Source of the DNA: Ostreibacterium oceani
Lineage (GTDB): Bacteria > Pseudomonadota > Gammaproteobacteria > Cardiobacteriales > Ostreibacteriaceae
DNA length: 64,000 nucleotides
Assembly: GCF_009362845.1 (NCBI RefSeq)
Contig: NZ_WHNW01000004.1
Span: 211,113-275,112 of the forward strand
Direction: 5' to 3'
Made by a program: the position numbers and the translations under genes. Of the stretch, positions 1 through 9,373 are shown piece after piece. Numbering within the stretch: the stretch's first letter is position 1; each line of letters begins with the position of its first letter. Under the pieces are notes generated by a model. That model ran no database searches. It had not been told where the DNA came from and saw nothing but the letters and a program-made list of their open reading frames with translations.

Positions 1-92
1 ACCGTCTTTGGTATGAATGGCTCCAATAAATTGCATTGATGATAAGGGCAAAATTGGAAATGGCAAAATTGAACACTTGGAGTTTAGGTGAA

Positions 93-1310
93 ATGAAAAC
101 GTTAACTATTGCATTTTTTTGTTTGTTTTTTATTACTAAAGCTTATGCCGAACAAGAGGTTGAGCAAGAAAAGGTCCGGCAAAATAATGTGCCGGAGGTT
201 GATGAGGCGGAGGGTAATAGTGATCCATTTGGGATCTTTTCTGCAGCCTCCTGTCATGAATTGGCAGAAAGGATTACCAAAAAACACACCCCCGATTTTT
301 CACAGTGCTATAAATCACAAGCAGTTACCAATCAATGTGATGAATTTGAGGGCAGTTTGGTCGGTAAAAACCAGGACTCTACTGTATTAGTTGTGCTCGA
401 TGCGTCTGGTTCTATGGTTGGTGAAATAGGAGGCGAGCAGAAAATTGATATAGCCAAAAATGTTGTACGAAATTTTGCATCTGGACTTTCAAAGGGAACA
501 CAATTTGGGCTGCTTGTGTACGGGCATCACGGTTCAAATCAAGAAAAAGATAAACCTTTGTCGTGTGAAAAGTCGGAAATGTTGTTTGGGTTTGGTGAGT
601 TTCAAGCCAGTAAGTTTGATGCAGTATTAGATGGCTTTGATGCAACAGGTTGGACATCTATTGCAGGAGCGATAAATACTGCTGAAAATTTATTAGCTGG
701 TATTGAAGGCAGTAAGTCGCTTTATATTGTTTCTGATGGTATCGAGACTTGTGGAGGCGATCCGATTAGTGCAATGAAAACATTAAAAGAAAACGACAAA
801 GCGATACAAACGGAAGTTAATATTATTGGTTTTGATGTGGATAATGAGACTCAAGCACAACTTAAAGCAATCGCGGCAGCAGGGAAAGGAAGCTATTTTG
901 CGGCTGATGATGCGGATAAGCTACGAAAAGAGTTTGACAAAGAAAAAGAAAGATTGATTGATGAGGCAATAAAAAGACGCAATTGTATCCTTGATGGGGC
1001 GATCGAAAAAGCAAGTGTAAATAATGCAATTGAAAAAGATCAGCGCGCTTGCTTGGTGGAAAAAATTGAGACACGCCGTGAAGCATCGCATGAAGAATAT
1101 GAACGCTTAAAAAATAGTAAGCAAATAGAATTGTCTTGTGCAAATTGGCTAATAGAACAAAGATTCAGGTCGGCAAGAAACAAAGATTGGATTAAAGCCA
1201 CGAATGACGCCGCTTTTAATATGATGGATATTCAGGGTGAATTACATAAATCGCATATTGAGGTAGAGAAAGAGCATAAAGAAAATATTAACAAAATCAA
1301 CGGAGAGTGA
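93..1310 (+). CDS. Secreted von Willebrand factor A domain protein
   Basis: The product begins with a clear signal peptide (MKTLTIAFFCLFFITKAYA), so it is probably periplasmic or exported. I chose the ATG at 93 because it opens the signal peptide and has a GGAG about 10 bases upstream; a longer reading from 36 would put 19 extra residues in front. A VWA fold follows, with the metal-site motif DASGS near residue 103, a GWTS threonine loop and VSDGIETCGG, so the MIDAS site looks intact. The last third is charged and probably helical, with several cysteines. VWA domains bind protein partners through a metal ion; the partner here is unknown. It stands alone, upstream of the restriction locus, and I see no functional link to it. 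Confidence 0.75.
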   Translation: MKTLTIAFFCLFFITKAYAEQEVEQEKVRQNNVPEVDEAEGNSDPFGIFSAASCHELAERITKKHTPDFSQCYKSQAVTNQCDEFEGSLVGKNQDSTVLVVLDASGSMVGEIGGEQKIDIAKNVVRNFASGLSKGTQFGLLVYGHHGSNQEKDKPLSCEKSEMLFGFGEFQASKFDAVLDGFDATGWTSIAGAINTAENLLAGIEGSKSLYIVSDGIETCGGDPISAMKTLKENDKAIQTEVNIIGFDVDNETQAQLKAIAAAGKGSYFAADDADKLRKEFDKEKERLIDEAIKRRNCILDGAIEKASVNNAIEKDQRACLVEKIETRREASHEEYERLKNSKQIELSCANWLIEQRFRSARNKDWIKATNDAAFNMMDIQGELHKSHIEVEKEHKENINKINGE

Positions 1311-1661
1311 TAGCTGCAGTGGTCAAAACTTAATCTGACGGACAGTATCTTTTAAATTAGACTAATTTTGCAGATATAATTTATGATTTAGATTTTTGTT
1401 CTGTTTTGTGGGTGGTGAATGTCCAGTTTTACAGTAAAGTGATAATTTTTATACCGTTTTTCAGTTTGATACCGATGTTATGAGTCATTAATCCGGCATC
1501 CAAGTATGTTCGTTTTTAGACTTTACCGGTTTTAATCTATTATCGGTTGCAGAAACGGGTATAATTGCAATTTTTGGTGGTGTTAAGAATTAAGCTGTAA
1601 AAAATAGTTCTAATGCGTAAATAGAAGCGAATTATAATTAGGAGCAATGCAGTAAATCAAT
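1311..1661. other. AT-rich intergenic region upstream of the helicase gene
   Basis: No gene seen. A TATAAT box at 1633-1638 could be the -10 element for the helicase gene, with only a weak -35 candidate. An AGGAG at 1640-1644 lies 17 bases before the helicase ATG, which is too far. It sits just before a two-codon ORF (ATG-CAG-TAA, 1647-1655). The 10-mer atctgacgga at 1333-1342 recurs at 4611-4620. Confidence 0.4.
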
Positions 1662-4544
1662 ATGACGAAGTTTCATTCTAAATATTTCGCTCATGAATTG
1701 ACTCGAACTGGAGGGAAGGGTGTGGACCGCCTTGGTCGTGCCTTGTTTGACGCTCGTGTTGACCTGAACCCACACCAGATAGAGGCGGCGCTCTTTGCTT
1801 TGAGATCGCCATTATCCAAGGGCGTTTTGCTGGCTGATGAAGTCGGTCTTGGTAAAACCATTGAGGCCGGACTGGTAATCTGTCAGAGTTGGGCAGAAAA
1901 CTGTCGAAAACTATTGGTCGTGTGTCCTGCCTCCCTACGTAAGCAGTGGGCAGTTGAGCTGGAGGAGAAATTTAATTTACCCAGCCAGATTCTTGATGCT
2001 AAAACCTATCGCGATTTACAAAAAGCAGGCAACCCGAATCCTTTCGATGAACGAAAAATTATCATTTGCTCTATGCACTTTGTGGCCAGCAAAGCTATGG
2101 ATATTCGAGCTATCCCATGGGATCTTGTTGTCATTGATGAAGCGCACAAACTAAGAAACGCATATAGGGAAAGCAACCGGATTGGTCAGGCTGTCAGACA
2201 AGCTACATTAGACAGAAAAAAATTACTGTTAACTGCTACTCCGCTACAAAACTCTCTTCTCGAACTTTACGGTCTTTCAACGCTGATAGATGAGAATATT
2301 TTTGGAGATCTTGCGTCTTTCAGAACTCAGTATATAAATTATGGCGGGGACGTTTCCGGACTTCGCGACCGCCTTCAAGGCTTTTGTTGGCGTACACTTC
2401 GCAGTCAAGTGGTTGAGTATGTTCCCTATACCGAACGTAAGCTGATTACGCGCCCATTTAAGCCTACAGAGCAGGAACATCATCTGTATGAGGCTGTTTC
2501 TAAATATTTAATGCGCGATGATACCTATGCCTTTCCTGCCAGACAAAAACACCTATTGATCCTACTTATTCGAAAGGTACTGGCATCTTCACCGACCGCG
2601 CTTGCCGGTACCCTTGAAATCATAAGAGAGCGATTAGAGGGGCTTTTGGAAAAGGCAAAAAATGGCCGTTCAGTCTCGCAAGCTTTAATCGAACAGGCGA
2701 ATTTAGATGAAGACCTGCTGGATGAAATACTTGAAGATGAAGAGGATGATATCAGTGACATTATCCCGGAAAACAATGAGCCTGTTCGGGAAGAAGAACT
2801 CGATTTTGCCCGTCTTAGTAATGAAATAAATGAAATCAATCAATATATTGAATGGGCGCGAAGCATAGGAATAGACACTAAATCCAAAGCTTTACTCACA
2901 GCACTTGATGTCGGTTTTCAGAAAATGACTGAGATGGGGGCAGCTCGAAAAGCCGTCATTTTTACCGAGTCCCGAAGAACTCAGGATTGGTTATTGAATC
3001 ATTTGAATAACCAAGGGTTTGCTGATCAGGTCATCACCTTCAATGGCACCAACAAAGATGATTCAACCGGAAAAATCTATACCGATTGGCTGGATGCCAA
3101 CAAAGATACCGGGCGCATTACCGGCTCACGACAAATTGATATGAGGGAGGCAATCCTCGATCATTTCAAAAAAAGCGCAAGCATTTTAATCGCCACGGAA
3201 GCCGGAGCTGAAGGCTTGAACATGCAGTTTTGTTCTATGGTGATTAATTTCGATTTACCTTGGAACCCTCAACGAATCGAGCAGCGCATTGGTCGTTGTC
3301 ATCGTTATGGGCAAAAGCATGATGTCGTTGTTATCAACTTTCTCAATGAAAAAAATGAGGCCGACAGACGAGTACATGAAATCCTGGAGCATAAATTCAA
3401 TCTTTTCAGTGGCGTTTTTGGTGCCTCGGACGACGTACTTGGAACCATCGAATCGGGTGTGGATTTTGAACGCCGCGTGTTGGATATCTATCAAGAGTGC
3501 CGGACTGAAGATGAAATACAAAGTGCCTTTGCCGCCCTTCAAAAAGAACTGGAAGAATCCATCCAAATTAAGTTAAAAGATACCAGAAAAGTCCTGCTGG
3601 AAAACTTCGATGAAGACGTTCATGAAAGATTGAAAAGCAACCTGATCGGCACGCAAGAGAGACTCGACCGTATCGGCAAACAGTTCTGGGCCGTTACCAG
3701 GCATGTGCTGTCCGAACATGCGACGTTTAATGATTCCACGCTTTCTTTTACGCTCCACAAGCCGCTAGTTAACGGCACGAGGCTTGGCACCTACCATCTT
3801 GTTACAAAAAACAAGGAAGTGCAGAACAGCGAGTTTTTGTATCGACTGAGCCACCCTCTGGGAGAGCATGTCATTCAAATCGGTAAGGATTTACTCTGCC
3901 CCGTCTCAACGGTCGTGTTTGATATTACTAATAATCCGACGAAGATATCCGTCATTGAAAACCTCAAAGGAAGATCAGGCTGGCTTACACTCACTAAGCT
4001 CATAATTTCTTCGTTCGAATCAGAAGAATATTTGTTGTTTTCAGCAATCGATGATGCCGGAGAGAACCTTGGTCAGGAGACAATAGAAAAGCTCTTCAAT
4101 TGTATTGGTTATGACAACCAAGAAACATCGCTGCCTGAACCGATAAGGCAAAGGCTCTTTGCAGATAGTGAAAGGCATATCAAGGCCACCATCACCAGAA
4201 ACCTTGAAGATAACAATAAGCATCTGTCAGAAGCCTGTATTCAGCTCGATAAGTGGGCAGAAGACATGGAAAAGGCGGCGGCCAAAGAGATGGATGACAC
4301 CAAACGCATGATTGCCGATATTCGCCGACAAGTCAGACTTGCTCCGACTATGCAGGAACAGGCCGAGCTTCAGGGCGAGCTAAAAAAGCTTGAAACCTTG
4401 CGCCGCAGACAACAACAGAAAATTTTTGATGTTGAAGATGAAATAGCCCAAAAACGGGATTCGCTGGTCGAACAGTTGACCAAGCGAATGGAGCAAAAAA
4501 CAGAAACCCAGACACTTTTCACCATCCGCTGGGAGGTCAAGTAG
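1662..4544 (+). CDS. SNF2/RapA-type DEAD/DEAH helicase of the restriction locus
   Basis: A 960-aa superfamily 2 ATPase. The conserved lead-in VDLNPHQIEAALFALRSPLSKG is followed by Walker A LADEVGLGKT (about residues 57-66), the DEAH box (about 159-162), motif III LLTATPLQN, and a second RecA lobe with GLNMQFCSMVINFDLPWNP and QRIGRCHRYGQ. A strongly acidic insert lies between the lobes near residues 350-385, and the C-terminus is long and coiled-coil-like. In-frame stop codons just upstream force the start at 1662. It precedes KilA-N, Mod, RhuM and Res genes on the same strand. Helicases of this type accompany several phage-defence systems, for example DrmD in DISARM. I infer DNA translocation or remodelling in a type III-like restriction system. 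Family certain, role inferred. Confidence 0.85.
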   Translation: MTKFHSKYFAHELTRTGGKGVDRLGRALFDARVDLNPHQIEAALFALRSPLSKGVLLADEVGLGKTIEAGLVICQSWAENCRKLLVVCPASLRKQWAVELEEKFNLPSQILDAKTYRDLQKAGNPNPFDERKIIICSMHFVASKAMDIRAIPWDLVVIDEAHKLRNAYRESNRIGQAVRQATLDRKKLLLTATPLQNSLLELYGLSTLIDENIFGDLASFRTQYINYGGDVSGLRDRLQGFCWRTLRSQVVEYVPYTERKLITRPFKPTEQEHHLYEAVSKYLMRDDTYAFPARQKHLLILLIRKVLASSPTALAGTLEIIRERLEGLLEKAKNGRSVSQALIEQANLDEDLLDEILEDEEDDISDIIPENNEPVREEELDFARLSNEINEINQYIEWARSIGIDTKSKALLTALDVGFQKMTEMGAARKAVIFTESRRTQDWLLNHLNNQGFADQVITFNGTNKDDSTGKIYTDWLDANKDTGRITGSRQIDMREAILDHFKKSASILIATEAGAEGLNMQFCSMVINFDLPWNPQRIEQRIGRCHRYGQKHDVVVINFLNEKNEADRRVHEILEHKFNLFSGVFGASDDVLGTIESGVDFERRVLDIYQECRTEDEIQSAFAALQKELEESIQIKLKDTRKVLLENFDEDVHERLKSNLIGTQERLDRIGKQFWAVTRHVLSEHATFNDSTLSFTLHKPLVNGTRLGTYHLVTKNKEVQNSEFLYRLSHPLGEHVIQIGKDLLCPVSTVVFDITNNPTKISVIENLKGRSGWLTLTKLIISSFESEEYLLFSAIDDAGENLGQETIEKLFNCIGYDNQETSLPEPIRQRLFADSERHIKATITRNLEDNNKHLSEACIQLDKWAEDMEKAAAKEMDDTKRMIADIRRQVRLAPTMQEQAELQGELKKLETLRRRQQQKIFDVEDEIAQKRDSLVEQLTKRMEQKTETQTLFTIRWEVK

Positions 4545-4574
4545 TGAATCACGCAAGGCCCCCAAAACAAAGAA

Positions 4575-4610
4575 ATAATCCGCAGATTACGCAGATGGAC
4601 ACAGATTTTT
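4575..4610. repeat. Dispersed-repeat-like sequence in a gene gap
   Basis: The gap between the helicase and KilA-N genes contains ccgcagattacgcagat followed by gacacagattttt. It has internal near-repeats (gcagatta, gcagatgg, acagattt). I recall sequences of this style beside GxxExxY genes in many genomes, and a broken GxxExxY gene lies 0.9 kb downstream. A genome-wide search would settle whether it is a repeat family. Confidence 0.35.
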
Positions 4611-4668
4611 ATCTGACGGAATTCAGTTGCATTGGAAATGGAAATAAAAATGAAAGTGGAGATGGGTG

Positions 4669-5487
4669 ATGAGTAAGAATAATACGATCACAGTTTTAAA
4701 TACTGAGGTAAAAATAAAGGCAATAGATCAAAATGACTTCATTTGCCTCACTGATATTGCAAAGTCCAGAAATCCCGATCATCCCGACGATTTAATCAGA
4801 AACTGGCTCAGAAATCGCAATACGTTGGAACTCCTTGGAATTTGGGAGCAGCTTCATAATCCTGATTTTAACCCCGTCGAATTCGACGGGATTAGAAAAA
4901 AGGCTGGGCTTAACAGCTTTACACTGACACCCAAACAATGGGTGTCGTTCACCGGAGCTATCGGAATCACATCAAAGGCAGGTCGCTACGGGGGCACTTT
5001 CGCACACAAAGACATTGCTTTTGAATTCGCCTCCTGGGTCTCTGTTGAATTCAAACTCTATCTTATTAAAGAGTTTCAACGGCTCAAAGAAGCAGAACAA
5101 AAGCAGCTTGGCTGGGATGTTGGGCGTCAACTTACCAAAATCAACTATCGTATTCACACCGATGCTATTAAAGAAAACCTGATTCCAGCGGAGCTGACCA
5201 AACAACAGGTTAGTTTTGTTTACGCCTCGGAAGCTGACATACTGAACATGGCGCTTTTCGGGAAAACTGCCAAACAGTGGCGGGATGAACACCCGAACGA
5301 TAAGGGCAATATTCGAGATTACGCCAACGTGACACAACTGGTATGCTTGGCCAATCTGGAAAACCTGAATGCGCACTTTATTCAGCAGGGGTTGGAACAG
5401 CCTGAACGGCTTAGAATTTTGAATAATACAGCCATCCAGCAGATGAAGCTGTTAACGGAAGATAAAGCAGTTAAGAAATTACAATGA
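4669..5487 (+). CDS. KilA-N domain protein
   Basis: The N-terminal ~110 residues match a KilA-N DNA-binding domain: ICLTDIAKSRNPDHP, then LIRNWLRNRNTLELLGIWE, then GGTFAHKDIAFEFASWVS. The rest is a helical C-terminal domain of the type often attached to KilA-N or Bro proteins. The ATG at 4669 fits best, with GGAG at 4658-4661 seven bases upstream; a GTG lies one codon earlier. KilA-N proteins are common in phages and in restriction loci and may regulate or guide the complex. The next gene starts inside its stop codon (ATGA), so the two were probably co-translated. The specific role here is unknown. Confidence 0.8.
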   Translation: MSKNNTITVLNTEVKIKAIDQNDFICLTDIAKSRNPDHPDDLIRNWLRNRNTLELLGIWEQLHNPDFNPVEFDGIRKKAGLNSFTLTPKQWVSFTGAIGITSKAGRYGGTFAHKDIAFEFASWVSVEFKLYLIKEFQRLKEAEQKQLGWDVGRQLTKINYRIHTDAIKENLIPAELTKQQVSFVYASEADILNMALFGKTAKQWRDEHPNDKGNIRDYANVTQLVCLANLENLNAHFIQQGLEQPERLRILNNTAIQQMKLLTEDKAVKKLQ

Positions 5488-5933
5488 GCTACGAAGATAA
5501 TAACCGCGAAACGCACGAAACACATGAAAAGGTTTTATTTCCTAATGAATGCTATGCCATTCAGGGTGTAATCTTTGATGTTTACAAATAAATGGGCTGT
5601 GGGTTCTTAGAAGTGGTTTATCAAGAATGCCTTGAGAGGGAACTCACCAAGCGGGCGATTCCTTTTCAGCCCCGGGTTGCGCTTCAACTGAATTATAAAG
5701 GTGAACCACTGAAACAGACCTATAAGCCTGATTTTATCTGTTACGAGAAGATCATCATTGAAATAAAGGCAGTTAAGGAACTGGGTGCCGACCATAAAGC
5801 CCAACGCTTGAATTACCTCAAAGCAACAGGACTTGAACTGGGCTTGCTCGTCAACTTTGGCAGTCACCCCAAAACTCAAATTATACGTATTGCAAATACT
5901 AACTTCCGCGATTTTCGCGCCTTTCGCGGTTAA
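5484..5933 (+). pseudogene. GxxExxY protein gene interrupted by an in-frame TAA
   Basis: Reading from the ATG at 5484, which overlaps the KilA-N stop as ATGA, gives 149 codons with one in-frame TAA at 5589-5591. The segment before it (NECYAIQGVIFDVYK) and the segment after it (MGCGFLEVVYQECLEREL) are the two halves of a normal family N-terminus, in which the stop position usually holds Glu, so a GAA-to-TAA change is likely. The signature GFLEVVY and the later PDFICYEKIIIEIKAVKEL, a nuclease-like PD...ExK pattern, are intact. A 113-aa fragment could still start at ATG 5592, immediately after the stop. Family function is not established. Most of the frame is enclosed by inverted repeats. Confidence 0.75.
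5502..5931. repeat. Imperfect inverted repeats bounding the GxxExxY gene
   Basis: The left arm at 5502-5520 (aaccgcgaaacgcacgaaa) and the reverse complement of the right arm at 5913-5931 (aaccgcgaaaggcgcgaaa) match at 17 of 19 positions. The right arm reaches into the stop codon, so both arms are translated (NNRETHE near the start, FRDFRAFRG at the end). The arrangement suggests the gene moved as a small cassette, but no transposase is present. Confidence 0.6.
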
Positions 5934-5953
5934 AAATACAGGAGATTGAATTT

Positions 5954-8900
5954 ATGCCGACTACCGAAAAACTGAGAAACAAGCTTATGGCCAAGCTGAC
6001 GGAGCTGTTCCAGCTGGATCAGCCGGATCTTGATTTTGGATTCTATCGCATCATGCAGGCTAAATCCCAGCAGGTGAAGTCCTTCATCGATAAAGATCTC
6101 CTGCAGATTATTGAGGATGCCTTCGGGCAGGTTGATGAAGGCAGAAAGGCTGAACTCGCCGCTGCCGTGGAAAAAGCAATTCAAACCGCCAAAGACTTCG
6201 GAGCGCCAAATCCCGAAGAGACAGAACCGGTAAAAAAAGCCAAGGCGGCACTGGATGCCCTGCGCGACGGAGCCACCGCTGAATCCGACGTGTATGACCA
6301 TCTGTACCGTTTCTTTGAACGATATTATGACGAAGGCGATTTTATATCTCGCCGGTATTACGCCCGAGAGAACGCCGGAAAGGCCGCTCCCTTTGCCATT
6401 CCATACAATGGCGAGGAGGTTAAGCTGCACTGGGCCAATGCGGACCAATACTACATTAAAACGGCAGAATACTTTTCCAACTACAGCTTCGATATTACCC
6501 AGGCTGCTGAAATCCGTAAGATGTCGGATGGAGAAAGGGTTCTAAACGGCATCCCGGAAAAAACGCTCAAGGTGCATTTCCGTATTGTCGATGCCAGCGA
6601 AGGTGAGCATGGCAATGTAAAGGCTGCCGAAGAAAAAAAGCGGTTTTTCATTCTGCACGAGGAAAATCCGGTGGAGTTCAACGATGCAGATGAGCTGGTT
6701 ATCAATTTTGAATACAAAGCGCTACCCGGAGGGAAGAATGACGTTGATGCCGATACAGAGAAGGCATTGAAAGAAAAATTCGGCAAGAGCCTGAACAAAG
6801 GGGCTATGCCGAATCTGGCCATTGCTGCGAAGGTTATTGAGGCTGCTTCCGGGTCAGAAAAGGCCAAAGAATATCTCAGCGCATTGGGCCTGCATGCACC
6901 GACAGACAAGATTTCCAACAGACCGCTACTGGCGAAATATATCAACCAGTACACCGCCCGCAACACCTGCGACTACTTCATCCATAAAGACCTTTCAGGC
7001 TTCCTTAAACGAGAGCTGGACTTCTATATCAAAAACGAGGTGATGCACCTTGATGATATCGAAAATGCCGATGCCCCTGCCGTGGAAAACTATCTGGCCA
7101 AGCTCAAGGTCATCCGCAAGATTGCCACCAAGCTGATCGACTTCCTCGCCCAGCTGGAAGATTTTCAGAAAAAGCTCTGGCTGAAAAAGAAGTTCGTCAC
7201 CGAGACCAACTACTGCATTACGCTGGATCGTATTCCCCAAGAGTTGTACGAAGAAATTGCAGCCAACGATGCGCAGCGTGAAGAATGGGTAAAGCTCTTT
7301 GCCATTGATGAGATAAAGAGCGACGCCGGAGGATTGCCCGGTATGGGGTCGCCGGAATATTCGGTTCCGCTGACGACCGACTTCCTGAAAGCGAACGACA
7401 AACTGGTATTGGATACTGCATTTTTCAGCAGTGATTTTAAGGCAAAGTTGATTGCGTCAATCGAGGACTTTGACGAACAGTGCGATGGCCTGCTGATTCA
7501 TTCGGAGAATTTTCAGGCTTTGAACCTGTTGCAGGAGCGGTATCGGGAGCAGGTTAAGTTTATCTATATAGACCCTCCTTACAACACAGCATCCACACCA
7601 ATCCTATATAAGAATGAGTATAAGCATTCTTCATGGGCATCTTTGATGTTTGATAGGCTTGCTACATCAAGGAACCTAATGAACAAGATTAATGGCATAA
7701 AGGCAGTAGCAATTGACGATGCAGAGATGGTTAACCTGTCTCAAGTCATCGAAGGAGTATATCCCGAATACAGGTTTTCAAAGGTAACAGTTGTTCACAA
7801 TCCGAAAGGTTCTATTACTAAAGATTTTAACCGCGTTCATGAATACTGTCTATTCCTGACAAAGGAAGATGATAAGGCCGCAATAGCTAGGACTCTTGAG
7901 GAAAATAAGACACCTAGAAAAATGCGTCGTTGGGGTGAAAATTCACTTAGAACTGAGCGTCGTCTTTCTTTTTATCCAATATATGTGAAAGACGGCAAAA
8001 TAGTTCGAGTTGGTGAGGTCCCGCCTGATGATTTTCATCCTTCAGGAAGAAATGTGAGCACTGATTCTGGCGAAATTGAAATTTGGCCAATTGATCAAGA
8101 CGGAGTTGAAAGGCGTTGGAATTTTGGACTGGACTCAATACATGAAAACTTGCAACGGGTTACTATTCAAAAGGTTGATAACACCTTAGACCTCTTTTTA
8201 ACACACGAGCTTACAGTCCCAAAGACCTTCTGGAATGGGGGTGAATTTGATGCAGGCAATTATGGGAACACACTTCTAATTAATATTCTCGGAAGCAAAC
8301 TCTTTGATTTTCCAAAGTCAATAAAGCTTGTGAAGCGATGTGTTTATCTTGCTACCGCAAACAGTAAAGAATCTGTAGTTCTCGATTATTTTGGAGGTTC
8401 TGGAACAACTGCACATGCAACGATTGAGCTAAATAAAGAAGATGATGGAATACGTAAATATGTGCTGGCTGAAATGGGAGCACACTTCAACAATGTTCTT
8501 AAGCCTAGAACGCAAAAAGTCATCTATTCCCCAGACTGGAAAAACGGCAAACCGACAAGTCGTGACACAGGCATCTCTCACTGCTTCAAATATATCCGTC
8601 TTGAATCCTACGAAGACACACTGAACAACCTTGTCTTTGACGAAAATCCTGTTCGTGGCAAAGCCATCGAAAGCAACCCATCGCTTAAAGAGGACTACAT
8701 GCTCCGCTATCTGCTGAATGTGGAAACCCGGGGCAGTCAGAGTTTGTTGAATATAGATGCTTTTGCTGACCCAACGGCCTACTCCCTTCTGGTGAAAAGA
8801 CCCGGCAGTGATGAACAGGTCACAAAAAATATCGACCTGATAGAAACCTTTAATTACTTGCTTGGCCTGCGCCTTGAAAACATGGCCGCCCCGCAGACCT

Positions 8901-9373
8901 TTACTGCCAGCTTTACCCGCAAGCCCGATCCTGAACTGCCCGAAGACCAGCATACTAAGCTGGTGGTGGATGGAAAAATTAAGACAATCAACAATGAACA
9001 ATTAACAATGAACAAAAATGGCAATACTGATAATTGTTCATTGTCTACTGATCATTGTAAAATCTGGTGGTTCCGCAAGCTGGAAGGCTGGGTTCCAGCC
9101 GATCCGATGAACCCGAACAACGGTCAGAAAGAGCGTGTGCTGATCGTGTGGCGTAAGCTCACCGGTAATCTGGAAGAAGATAACCTGATGCTGGACGAGT
9201 GGTTCGAAAAATACCGCATTTCAACCCGCGACTTTGAATACGACACCATCTATGTCAACGGCTCCAACAACCTGCCCAACCTGAAAAAGGATGACGAGAA
9301 CTGGAAGGTCCGCCTCATTGAAGAGGAGTTCCACAAGAAAATGTGGAATGATGAAGGGGGAATGGGGAAATGA
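5954..9373 (+). CDS. Type III restriction-modification methyltransferase (Mod)
   Basis: A 1139-aa DNA methyltransferase. The catalytic motif IV, IYIDPPYNT (DPPY near residue 540), comes before the AdoMet-binding motif DYFGGSGTT (near 813). That is the beta-class order of type III Mod enzymes, which make N6-methyladenine and carry the sequence recognition. The protein is longer than a typical Mod (about 650 aa) because of a ~500-residue N-terminal region. The start is supported by AGGAGA at 5940-5945. The C-terminal part carries an in-frame palindromic insertion (see 8991-9058). The 3' end overlaps the rhuM start by four bases, so Mod, RhuM and Res are probably one transcript. Confidence 0.9.
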   Translation: MPTTEKLRNKLMAKLTELFQLDQPDLDFGFYRIMQAKSQQVKSFIDKDLLQIIEDAFGQVDEGRKAELAAAVEKAIQTAKDFGAPNPEETEPVKKAKAALDALRDGATAESDVYDHLYRFFERYYDEGDFISRRYYARENAGKAAPFAIPYNGEEVKLHWANADQYYIKTAEYFSNYSFDITQAAEIRKMSDGERVLNGIPEKTLKVHFRIVDASEGEHGNVKAAEEKKRFFILHEENPVEFNDADELVINFEYKALPGGKNDVDADTEKALKEKFGKSLNKGAMPNLAIAAKVIEAASGSEKAKEYLSALGLHAPTDKISNRPLLAKYINQYTARNTCDYFIHKDLSGFLKRELDFYIKNEVMHLDDIENADAPAVENYLAKLKVIRKIATKLIDFLAQLEDFQKKLWLKKKFVTETNYCITLDRIPQELYEEIAANDAQREEWVKLFAIDEIKSDAGGLPGMGSPEYSVPLTTDFLKANDKLVLDTAFFSSDFKAKLIASIEDFDEQCDGLLIHSENFQALNLLQERYREQVKFIYIDPPYNTASTPILYKNEYKHSSWASLMFDRLATSRNLMNKINGIKAVAIDDAEMVNLSQVIEGVYPEYRFSKVTVVHNPKGSITKDFNRVHEYCLFLTKEDDKAAIARTLEENKTPRKMRRWGENSLRTERRLSFYPIYVKDGKIVRVGEVPPDDFHPSGRNVSTDSGEIEIWPIDQDGVERRWNFGLDSIHENLQRVTIQKVDNTLDLFLTHELTVPKTFWNGGEFDAGNYGNTLLINILGSKLFDFPKSIKLVKRCVYLATANSKESVVLDYFGGSGTTAHATIELNKEDDGIRKYVLAEMGAHFNNVLKPRTQKVIYSPDWKNGKPTSRDTGISHCFKYIRLESYEDTLNNLVFDENPVRGKAIESNPSLKEDYMLRYLLNVETRGSQSLLNIDAFADPTAYSLLVKRPGSDEQVTKNIDLIETFNYLLGLRLENMAAPQTFTASFTRKPDPELPEDQHTKLVVDGKIKTINNEQLTMNKNGNTDNCSLSTDHCKIWWFRKLEGWVPADPMNPNNGQKERVLIVWRKLTGNLEEDNLMLDEWFEKYRISTRDFEYDTIYVNGSNNLPNLKKDDENWKVRLIEEEFHKKMWNDEGGMGK
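8991..9058. repeat. In-frame palindromic repeat element inside mod
   Basis: Arm 8991-9015 (acaatgaacaattaacaatgaacaa) pairs with 9034-9058 across an 18-base loop, with 21 of 25 positions complementary. It encodes a low-complexity stretch (INNEQLTMNKNGNTDNC) that interrupts an otherwise ordinary C-terminal domain between VVDGKIKT and KIWWFRKLEGW. It looks like a small palindromic repeat that inserted without breaking the frame. Confidence 0.6.

Noticed and set aside
1333-4620. Attachment sites or insertion borders of the restriction island
   Set aside because: The only shared sequence noticed is the 10-mer atctgacgga at 1333 and 4611, which flanks just the helicase gene. There is no integrase and no tRNA next to it.
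8429-9001. 190-aa open frame on the minus strand within mod
   Set aside because: It lies fully opposite the conserved Mod frame, shows no recognisable motif and has biased composition typical of an antisense shadow. The same holds for minus-strand frames at 5930-6448 and 6481-6966.
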